DNA of 64,000 nt from CAYWQB01 sp964460785 (GTDB taxonomy: Bacteria > Chlamydiota > Chlamydiia > Chlamydiales > CAYWQB01), in contig CAYWQB010000005.1 of assembly GCA_964460785.1 (NCBI GenBank), positions 128,452 through 192,451 of the forward strand, given 5' to 3'. Below are positions 45,101-51,541 of this stretch, one piece after another. Made by a program: the position numbers and the translations under genes. Numbering within the stretch: the first letter of the stretch is position 1; every line of letters begins with the position of its first letter. Below the pieces are notes generated by a model, which searched no databases, was not told where the DNA came from, and was given only the letters and a program-made list of their open reading frames with translations.

Positions 45101-45907
45101 CTTAAGCGCTTTATTCGTCCTTTTGTTCTTAGGAGAAAGAAAGAAGAGGTTCTTGCAGATTTACCAGAGAAAACGGAAGAGCACCTCCACTGTTATAGCT
45201 CCGAGGAGCAAAGCGCCCTTTATCGCAATCTCTTAAGTGAAAGAAGAGCCTCTCTACTACAAGAGCTTCAAGCAACGGACCATAGTGTTCCCTATGTGCA
45301 TATCTTCTCTTTGCTGACAAAGCTAAAGCAAATCTGTAACCACCCAGCTCTTTTTCATTCAGATATAGCCAACTATAAGAAGTATGAGTCGGGAAAGTGG
45401 AATCTTTTCATTGACCTACTAGCTCAAGCAAGAGAGAGCCAGCAAAAAGTGGTCGTCTTCTCTCAATTTCTTGGCATGCTGGAGATTATGCAGCGCTATT
45501 TAGAGGAGCAGGGAATTGGCTATGCTCTTCTTAGAGGAGATACAAAAGACCGAGCCCAGCAGTTACGGCGTTTTAAAGAGGATCCTAAGACGGAAGTTTT
45601 TCTCTGTTCTTTAAAAGCTGGAGGACTTGGTATTGACCTCACAGCGGCTTCTGTCGTGATTCATTATGATCGGTGGTGGAATGCTGCAAGAGAAGATCAA
45701 GCAACAGACCGAGTGCATCGTATGGGACAAATGCGCGGGGTGCAAGTTTTCAAGCTGATTGTGAAACAAACCCTTGAAGAGCGTATCGATCAGATTATTG
45801 AGGAAAAAGCAGAGCTTATGGAAGAGGTCGTAGAAACCAATAGCTCCACTCCGCAACTTGATCGACAAACATTAACAGAGCTGCTGAATATTATCCCTCA
45901 GTCCTGA
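42194..45907 (+). CDS. SWIM-domain SNF2/SWI2-family helicase
   Basis: A 1,237-residue DNA-dependent ATPase. A SWIM zinc finger (C-x-C-x8-C-x-H, in CSCEEAEEFSSCAHLAAA) lies at about 63-80, then a long unassigned middle part, and the C-terminal 450 residues are the SNF2 motor: DDMGLGKTHQTMAL (motif I), FDEIQMAKN (II), GLTGTPIENS (III), KVVVFSQFLGMLE (IV), SLKAGGLGIDLTAASVVI (V) and DQATDRVHRMGQ (VI). The GTG start at 42194 has AGGAG six bases upstream. Such proteins are common in chlamydiae, and move or remodel protein-DNA complexes. The 3' end overlaps a convergent gene by ten bases. Confidence 0.95.
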   Translation: MVERLHQDHIAEGEQLIKSGAVGELIFSQATYQVQIFDKGEEYWPFLQFASGIEHQLKDALCSCEEAEEFSSCAHLAAAYLKIYNGCRRPLHIRFQESLWHKLCWTLCEQVGGDLRAFQSPSEERMQVERDGTQLFDMHILSDQGRLLVRQLLTEREKETEENSIKFSGLNEKELELWHEGRPSLLLRYELSFWGDLAKHLMLGQESGADYQVSFEYEQEKFPCKILIQTKDLALSFDIRAIPLQDLVLPLSKVQSSLEVLGFHEQAIEKLTFHPEDGSIDLGWSQHVHATIQEWKSSGEQPLVVGEWSYVPYKGFYPLELPPTENASRLHAEQVASLFNLYPETVRKYLKEVEIHPHPVTPLYSIEVQKDWSLLIRMHLFEQGDLSDSRSWLFGKWAYLHGKGFFHLKDPLFSSVKTVIPEETVSDFVYQHRAWLNSFHGFTTHITNIDAHLAYSFDPQEGLYFLSKSEIAEDGSADSHDYGDWIYIYGEGFYSKARKRVGLMLSSGLHVPLKDLSTFIHMNKEELEFVDHFFFSEGPYEKIGLKAQFQPSGSLLIAPDLVLKKEYKRKKLFIRDDVVYCEGKGFYLLPKGQALPESYQKEVLVAPEEIHWFLSSELDGLRRYMTKIDPKLESPKQLHYQFKDVSLDRQQAQGAIWKLQLSMVSELGEVRLGDVWKEVHEKKRFLFTRAGLLDSNLEIFSWIKQLRARQVKARKNELQLTTMELLRFHALYEPSTEGLSAQSWERLQVALDLQPPSPIDTGELKSTLRPYQYAGANWLWFLHSYRLSGLLCDDMGLGKTHQTMALLAAAYAEGKAENKKKRFLIVCPTSVIFHWEEKLKEFLPSLSVYTYYREKRDLDAFQREYDILLTSYGLLRFDQKLFFPLTFDVAIFDEIQMAKNAYSQTFQVLSKLKTGMSLGLTGTPIENSLRELKNLFDLVLPGYMPKESSFKSFFLQPIEKEQDEHKQALLKRFIRPFVLRRKKEEVLADLPEKTEEHLHCYSSEEQSALYRNLLSERRASLLQELQATDHSVPYVHIFSLLTKLKQICNHPALFHSDIANYKKYESGKWNLFIDLLAQARESQQKVVVFSQFLGMLEIMQRYLEEQGIGYALLRGDTKDRAQQLRRFKEDPKTEVFLCSLKAGGLGIDLTAASVVIHYDRWWNAAREDQATDRVHRMGQMRGVQVFKLIVKQTLEERIDQIIEEKAELMEEVVETNSSTPQLDRQTLTELLNIIPQS

Positions 45908-46914
45908 GAGGGGCCCCAAGGGCTTACAAAGTGCTTCAGAACTCTTTCAAAGCTGAAGAGATGGTCTTCAATCACCTTTTGAGGCCCTGTGATTTCAAGA
46001 GTATAAATCTCCTTTATACCTGGAATATAGGAACGGAGGCGAAGCTTGTTATCATCAAGCTTTTGCTGAAAGTAAAAGACCTCTTTGCCATCGAGTGTAT
46101 GAAGAGGAGAGAGATCGTCTTCAAGGGCTAACATCTCTCTTAAGTGTGCATGCATTTCTGTAAGAGAAGGAAACTCTTGCTCTAGTTTTAGAGAGAACCT
46201 TGTAGCACTGCCACAGGACCCTGTAATAAAGGCCTGCGTCTGGTTAAAGTAATAGCTTTTGCGATTATCTGTTCGGTTTACTTCCCAAGAGGAGGGTAGG
46301 TATAAGGTAAAAGATTCATGGGGTAGAGTCACTCTCTGTATACTCTCACTTATAGGAACTTCTTGCTCATTCAAAAAAACTCCTTCAGGAGAAAAAGTTA
46401 GAGACTCAGGTTTTTGCAGCAAATGGCTGAAAGTAAGTTTGGAAAAGCTGTCTAAAAGCTGGCTACGTACAGTGTAAAAATCAGCTAAATTTTCATGACG
46501 GTAGCGAATCGCCACAAGGTAGGGGGAAAGGGAAGCGATATAGAAAAGCTGATACTCTGCTTTGTTGTCTACATCACGGCGTATTTCAAAGCATTGGTTG
46601 ATGCCATGATGCATTAAGGAGCGTGTTGTACAAGGTAGAGACTCTTTTTGTATCATCTCAAGAATATGGCCACGGACCTCAGTAGGAGTGATGCCATGAG
46701 ATCGCTGCCACTGCAGCTCAAGGCTCTCTTCTGCTTTCAAAGTATCTGTCTGAAGTGGTGTCAGTAAGTATTTTTTTCGCGGTAGGTTTGAAGCGTTCGC
46801 TTTCTGAAGCAGACTCCATTCTTGGTGCAGAGGAAGGGGAAGGGCAAAGCTCTCCTCTTGAGCAATGGAGAGGCTTGTAGAAAAGATAAATAGAAAGAGT
46901 AAAAAACGCTGCAT
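45898..46914 (-). CDS. Exported protein of unknown function
   Basis: I do not recognise this 338-residue protein. It has a clear signal peptide (1-18, cleavage likely after SIAQ) and no further membrane helix. The mature part is rich in beta-prone and charged segments, has cysteines at about residues 94, 108 and 232, and shows no motif I can name. The segment FTLYLPSSWEVNRTDNRKSY suggests a beta-sandwich domain repeated in two halves, but I cannot show it. It follows der on the same strand after 66 bases; a hairpin covers its ribosome site. Confidence 0.75.
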   Translation of the reverse strand: MQRFLLFLFIFSTSLSIAQEESFALPLPLHQEWSLLQKANASNLPRKKYLLTPLQTDTLKAEESLELQWQRSHGITPTEVRGHILEMIQKESLPCTTRSLMHHGINQCFEIRRDVDNKAEYQLFYIASLSPYLVAIRYRHENLADFYTVRSQLLDSFSKLTFSHLLQKPESLTFSPEGVFLNEQEVPISESIQRVTLPHESFTLYLPSSWEVNRTDNRKSYYFNQTQAFITGSCGSATRFSLKLEQEFPSLTEMHAHLREMLALEDDLSPLHTLDGKEVFYFQQKLDDNKLRLRSYIPGIKEIYTLEITGPQKVIEDHLFSFERVLKHFVSPWGPSQD

Positions 46915-46916
46915 CT

Positions 46917-46954
46917 GGCACTCCGATCTACCATATAAGGGCTGTAAGAGTGCC
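46917..46954 (-). promoter_or_regulatory. Hairpin that may mask the ribosome site of the exported unknown protein
   Basis: In the minus-strand leader GGCACTC (46954-46948) can pair with GAGTGCC (46923-46917) across a 24-base loop. The right arm contains most of the GGAG that lies six bases before the ATG at 46914. Pairing would hide this site. The opposite strand has a T run after the repeat, but no rightward gene ends here. Confidence 0.35.
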
Positions 46955-46980
46955 GGTTTTTTGTATTTGCTAAAAGTTTT

Positions 46981-48318
46981 TTACGACTTTTTCTCTGGAG
47001 CTTTCTTCCTAAAGATCAGAGAAATGGGGTTCCCACAATAGCTAAAACGCTTGCGTAAGCCATTGATGAGATAAGTTTGGTAGGAATGTGGCAATAAGCG
47101 AGGGTGGTTGACAAAGAGTACAAATGCAGGAGGAGATTTTGCTATTTGTGTCGTGTAATAGATACGGAAGCGCTTACCATCTACACGAGGAGGGGGAACC
47201 TTTTCTAAAAGGCTTTGGAAGTAGTCATTGAGCTCAGAAGTAGGAATCTTTAACCGCCCCTCAGAGAGGACTTTTTCCACTTCAGGAATAATTTTCTCAA
47301 GCCCTCGACCCGTTTTTGCAGAGAGGCAAAGAACAGGGCAGTGCCTGAAGAATGGGAAGGAGCGGTGTAACTCTTGCACACAGTGCTCCATGCGGAAGTT
47401 TTTGACCAAGTCCCACTTGTTGACGAGGACAATACAAGGCTTCTTTGCTTTGGTAATGCGAAGAGCAATCCGCTTTTCATGGGAAGTTAATCCTTCACGA
47501 GCATCAATCATAAGAAGGCAAAGGTCAACTTCTTCAATAGCTTGCTTTGTGCGCATGGCAGCAAACTTTTCTACGGAGCTTGCCTCTACATTTTTATGAC
47601 GAATTCCTGCTGTGTCAACCAGGCAGTAAGGTTGGCCATCAAGAAGAACCTCTGTGTAGAGAGCATCTCGTGTAGTGCCAGCTACCTCACTAACAAGGCA
47701 GCGTTCGGACTGTAAAAGTGCATTGGTGATTGTAGACTTGCCAACATTGGTGCGCCCAATAAAAGCAATTTTCGGAGAGTGGGCTGCGTCAGCCTCTTCC
47801 TCTTCAACTGCTTCCTCTGTCTGAAACTGAGAGAGCATGTTTTCTAGGAGCTCGGCAATCTGCGTATTATGAGCTGCAGAGACAAATGTATAATCAGAAA
47901 TCCCAAGAGCTAGAAAGCTATAATCTTCTTCTTCGTGTTTTTGATCCCATTTATTTACTGCAAGAACGACAGGTTTGTTCGTGCGGTGAAGAAGCTTGGC
48001 TACAACGTGGTCATACTCGGTCAGTCCAACTTGGCCATCGACAACAAGAATAATGCCATCTGCTTCATCGATCGCTTCTTGTGTTTGCTTTTGAATATCT
48101 TTTTGAAACTGATCTTCTCGTTCTGCGCGCAGGCCGCCAGTATCAATAATTGTGAAGGGCTGAGAAAAGAGAGAGGCTTCACCATATAGCCGGTCGCGCG
48201 TGACTCCTTCTGCAGCATCAACAATTGCTATGCGGCGCTTGCAAATACAGTTAAAAAGAGCGGACTTTCCAACATTAGGACGACCAACAAGAGCAATTTT
48301 AGGGCAAGATTGCGACAT
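46981..48318 (-). CDS. der: Ribosome biogenesis GTPase Der
   Basis: A 445-residue essential GTPase for 50S assembly with two GTP-binding domains. First G domain: VGRPNVGKSALFN, DTGG, NKWD; second: IGRTNVGKSTITN, VDTAGIRHK, NKWD. A C-terminal KH-like domain follows. The linker between the G domains is unusually acidic (EEAVEEEEAD). Length is normal. No strong ribosome site is seen before the ATG. Confidence 0.97.
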   Translation of the reverse strand: MSQSCPKIALVGRPNVGKSALFNCICKRRIAIVDAAEGVTRDRLYGEASLFSQPFTIIDTGGLRAEREDQFQKDIQKQTQEAIDEADGIILVVDGQVGLTEYDHVVAKLLHRTNKPVVLAVNKWDQKHEEEDYSFLALGISDYTFVSAAHNTQIAELLENMLSQFQTEEAVEEEEADAAHSPKIAFIGRTNVGKSTITNALLQSERCLVSEVAGTTRDALYTEVLLDGQPYCLVDTAGIRHKNVEASSVEKFAAMRTKQAIEEVDLCLLMIDAREGLTSHEKRIALRITKAKKPCIVLVNKWDLVKNFRMEHCVQELHRSFPFFRHCPVLCLSAKTGRGLEKIIPEVEKVLSEGRLKIPTSELNDYFQSLLEKVPPPRVDGKRFRIYYTTQIAKSPPAFVLFVNHPRLLPHSYQTYLINGLRKRFSYCGNPISLIFRKKAPEKKS

Positions 48319-48458
48319 ATCAAACAGTTTTTTACTAATTTAAGAAGAATATTGTCTCTTAAAAATGAATAAAATTGAATTAAAAAGATAAGAAGTTCGA
48401 GCTCAATTTCTTTACTAGAACTGGATCCATTGCTACCCTATGGGATAGAGAGCATCCT

Positions 48459-50225
48459 ATGATCAAGTTTATTTCTGCACACCTTCGTTTCCCGACAAGT
48501 AGAGGAAGCTACTCGTATAGCTGGTTAAAAAAAGATCTTTCTGCTGGCTTTACAGTTGCCATGCTGGCTCTTCCTCAAGCCATGGCTTATGCTCTTGTTG
48601 CAGATTTGCCCCCAATGGTAGGAGTGGCTGCTGCAATTTTTGCTACCCTGTTCTTTGGGGTTTTTGGCTCTTCACGTCACCTCGTTTCAGGCCCTACAAA
48701 TTCTGTTGCTATTCTTTTACAAGGAGCCATTACAGAGATTCTTTACACCCATTATCGTGGGATAGAAGGGCCCGATAAGCTCTTAGTTTCCTTGCAAATC
48801 ATGTCGCAGCTCACAATTCTAGCTGGGCTGCTCCAAGCATTATTTGGCCTCTTACGCCTTGGTGCGCTTGCTCAATTTGTCAGTCGGCCTGTGGTTGTTG
48901 CTTATGTCACCGGAACAGCTCTTGCTGTCATTATTGAGCAGTTTTTTGCGATCTCTGGCGTTCCCCGTCCAGAGGGGGCCTTGCCCGCTTATGAAAAAAT
49001 TTGGTATTTCTTAACACATGTCGACTTAATCTCATGGCCCACTTTGGGAATGGGAGGATTGACAGCCTCTCTTATTCTATTACTGAAAAAAATTCATAAG
49101 TCTTTTCCAGCTTCTCTTGTTGCTTTGGCTGTCGTGGCTCTGGTTATTTACTTTGGTCGATTTCTGATCCCAGACTTCATTGCTCCAATAAAGATTGTAC
49201 GGGATATCGGAGGAATTGACGCACAAATTCTGCGTACTAACCTACCTCCCTTTAACTTGCAAATCATCGGTCGCCTGATCCCTGCAGCCTTTGCTGTTGC
49301 AATTATGGGAGTTCTTGAAACGACCTCTTTGGCAAAAACATTATCTGTAAAAAGCGGACAGAAGATCTCAACAAACCAAGATATGTTTGGTTTGGGTATA
49401 GGGAATTTGGCTTCAGGGATTTTTGGAGGAATGCCCTCCTCAGGAAGCCTTTCAAGAAGTATCATCAACTATGATATGGGTGCAAAGACAAAGCTTGCAG
49501 CTCTCTTCAGTGCAATGATCCTGCTGCTTATGATCTTGGTTTTTAGCACACCTGTCTCATATGTTCCCCTTGCTTCTCTCTCTGCGCTTTTAATTATCGC
49601 TGTTTTGAAAATATTTGATGCGCGTCAGTTTTCTACCTGTGTGCGCTCAACTCGATCAGATGCAATTGTTCTTTTTGTGACACTGATTTCCTGTATGCTT
49701 TTTGGGCTGGACGTTGCATTTTACCTTGGTGTGGGCATATCGATTTCTCTTTACTTGCGCCTTCTTGCAAAGCCTAACCTTACAGAATATGTACCAGATG
49801 AAGACCATGGGTTCCGTGTAGTAGAGCCTGGTGAGTATGTAAAAAACCGGAAGATTCGCATTATCCATGTAGAGGGGGAGCTCTTTTTTGGTGCTTCGGA
49901 TTTATTCTTAGACCATCTACGGCAGATCGCAGGAGAAAAAGAGTCACGCGCAATTATCCTCAGGCTGAAGAATGCGCATCATGTTGATGCAACAGCGTGT
50001 ATCACCCTTTCAAGGCTTCTTGGTTATATGAGAAAAAGAGGACGCTACCTTCTTGCGAGTGGCTTAACCCCAAGAGTGTTTAAAGTCTTTAGCCGTGCCG
50101 GGCTTCTTGATGAATGGGGGAAAGAGTTTTTGTTTGAGGACTCCGTCAGCCAATACGGCTCAACTAGAAAAGCATATGAAGCTGCCCAAAATCTTATTCA
50201 GGGGCGGGAACAGGATCCCACTTAA
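48459..50225 (+). CDS. SulP-family anion transporter with STAS domain
   Basis: A 588-residue inner-membrane transporter, with 10 to 12 hydrophobic helices to about residue 420, then a cytoplasmic STAS domain (about 455-570, beginning RIIHVEGELFFGASD). Helix 1 has AGFTVAMLALPQAMAYALVA, and SGPTNSVAILL and GIFGGMPSSGSLSRS are typical. SulP proteins carry sulfate, bicarbonate, chloride or dicarboxylates; the substrate cannot be read here. The divergent gap to der is 140 bases and AT-rich. The 3' end overlaps the YidD-like gene by 32 bases. Confidence 0.93.
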   Translation: MIKFISAHLRFPTSRGSYSYSWLKKDLSAGFTVAMLALPQAMAYALVADLPPMVGVAAAIFATLFFGVFGSSRHLVSGPTNSVAILLQGAITEILYTHYRGIEGPDKLLVSLQIMSQLTILAGLLQALFGLLRLGALAQFVSRPVVVAYVTGTALAVIIEQFFAISGVPRPEGALPAYEKIWYFLTHVDLISWPTLGMGGLTASLILLLKKIHKSFPASLVALAVVALVIYFGRFLIPDFIAPIKIVRDIGGIDAQILRTNLPPFNLQIIGRLIPAAFAVAIMGVLETTSLAKTLSVKSGQKISTNQDMFGLGIGNLASGIFGGMPSSGSLSRSIINYDMGAKTKLAALFSAMILLLMILVFSTPVSYVPLASLSALLIIAVLKIFDARQFSTCVRSTRSDAIVLFVTLISCMLFGLDVAFYLGVGISISLYLRLLAKPNLTEYVPDEDHGFRVVEPGEYVKNRKIRIIHVEGELFFGASDLFLDHLRQIAGEKESRAIILRLKNAHHVDATACITLSRLLGYMRKRGRYLLASGLTPRVFKVFSRAGLLDEWGKEFLFEDSVSQYGSTRKAYEAAQNLIQGREQDPT

Positions 50226-50565
50226 GAAAGCGGGTTTGGTTCGGGACATGGGGATAGACCCACTCCTCAGAATTCTCTCTCATCAATCGATCAAAAGCCA
50301 TAAGGCTGCCTTTAATGACACCATGTTTTGCGATTGCTTCATAAGCAAAGGCAGAGCTAGAAGGGGTAAAGTGGCTGCGGGGGCCATCTGTGGGTGACAA
50401 AACCCGTTGATGAAAACGAATGAGAACCCTTGGAATGAATGCTGGCGTAGAGGCTTCTTTCACTTGCTTGGGATTGGCCAGTGTTGCATCAGAGCCCCAC
50501 GGTTCCTCACAGAGAATTAGACAAGGATAGATAAGCAAGAGAAGGCAAGTTCGTTTAAAACCCAT
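50194..50565 (-). CDS. Exported YidD-like protein
   Basis: A 123-residue protein with an N-terminal signal-like segment (1-19) followed by a YidD-type domain: LIRFHQRVLSPTDGPRSHF, AYEAIAKHGVIKGSLMAFDR and a final WDPVP. Standard YidD proteins are about 70-85 residues, membrane associated on the cytoplasmic side, and carry CRF-x-PTCS; here both cysteines are replaced (SHFTPSSS). The signal peptide and Cys loss suggest a different role or place. The start overlaps the TPR lipoprotein gene upstream by 11 bases, so they are probably expressed together after the secretin gene. Confidence 0.78.
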   Translation of the reverse strand: MGFKRTCLLLLIYPCLILCEEPWGSDATLANPKQVKEASTPAFIPRVLIRFHQRVLSPTDGPRSHFTPSSSAFAYEAIAKHGVIKGSLMAFDRLMRENSEEWVYPHVPNQTRFLKWDPVPAPE

Positions 50566-51541
50566 AGCGAATCATCAAAGCTGGAGCGAGTCTTTTTTCT
50601 TTGAGAAATTGATGTGCCCGCTTTTCATAAGTGAGTTGGTTATAGCGTAAGGCACTCTCCTTAGCCCCATAAATCCCTCCAAAATACCAGCCAAATTCAA
50701 TGCCTGTTGTAAGGATACCTAACGCTACATGGTGACGATCAAAGAGGCGGTAAGCTGCTGCAATAAAAAGAGCGTTTAATAAAAAAGAGGTAATCGCTGT
50801 ATTTGTCTTACCCAAGTAGAAGTACCCAGCTCCAGGCAAAACTCCATTCAAAATCTGCGCTTTTTCAGGAGATTTTAGAAGCTTTAAGTTTTCCTGCCCC
50901 CATGCTCGGATAGTGAAATCTTTGCTATTTGCAATGGCCTGGATGTCACCTTCAAGGATAGGGGCGATATGAGTGAGTTCTTGGCGTTGAGAGGGAAGTA
51001 GGCGAGAGGGACTTTTAAGAAAAGCTTGCGCCTGTTTTCTTTGTCCGGTGAGTTGTAGACATTCATAGTAAAGCAAGGAGGCATCAGAAGCGCCCTCCCA
51101 ATCTTTAGGAGCATCTTGCAGAGGCTCTAAATAAGGAAGAGCCTGCTCGTAGTGCTTGCCTAGGTAATAGCTCAGTGCAATGTTATATTGAATATCCATC
51201 TTTGCAGAGGGGTTCTGCCCATCAGGGAGTAGCAGCAAAGAGCGCTTAAAGGCTGTGATCGCACGATAGTAGTCTCCTTCTCGTGCTAACTTAGAGCCAA
51301 TCATATACTCTTGCCCCCAGTCACTTTTTGCCTGATCCCGAAGGGGGAGAGGGGTGTATTGGCGGACTTCTTGCGGAGAGGGAGAAAGATGGATATAGCT
51401 CTGAATTTGTTTAGGGCGTGACTGACAAGATAGAAGGAGAGATAGGCAAGAAAGAGCTAGCCATCTAGTAGTCGTACATGTCCATAACGTCCAAAAACTC
51501 TTCTTTTTCTTCCTCAAAAGGTCTGAACTTAATGTTTTCAT
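50555..51541 (-). CDS. TPR-containing lipoprotein with C-terminal membrane segments
   Basis: About 328 residues. A lipobox LLLSC lies around residue 38 after a hydrophobic stretch; the long charged N-terminus before it suggests that the true start may be a few codons later. Residues about 75-185 have TPR-like repeats (AREGDYYRAITAFKRSLLL, NIALSYYLGKHYEQALPYL). The last third has hydrophobic helices (NGVLPGAGYFYLGKTNTAI and after), a pattern seen in DUF5683-like proteins. The 5' end overlaps the secretin gene by 77 bases in another frame, linking it to the secretion operon. TPR lipoproteins can act as secretin pilotins, but that is only a guess here. Confidence 0.72.
   Translation of the reverse strand: MKTLSSDLLRKKKKSFWTLWTCTTTRWLALSCLSLLLSCQSRPKQIQSYIHLSPSPQEVRQYTPLPLRDQAKSDWGQEYMIGSKLAREGDYYRAITAFKRSLLLLPDGQNPSAKMDIQYNIALSYYLGKHYEQALPYLEPLQDAPKDWEGASDASLLYYECLQLTGQRKQAQAFLKSPSRLLPSQRQELTHIAPILEGDIQAIANSKDFTIRAWGQENLKLLKSPEKAQILNGVLPGAGYFYLGKTNTAITSFLLNALFIAAAYRLFDRHHVALGILTTGIEFGWYFGGIYGAKESALRYNQLTYEKRAHQFLKEKRLAPALMIRYGF

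Noticed and set aside
46917..46954. Repeat before the exported unknown gene as a rightward terminator
   Set aside because: It has GGTTTTTT after it on the plus strand, but no plus-strand gene ends within 1 kb (the helicase ends at 45907), and the loop is 24 bases long.
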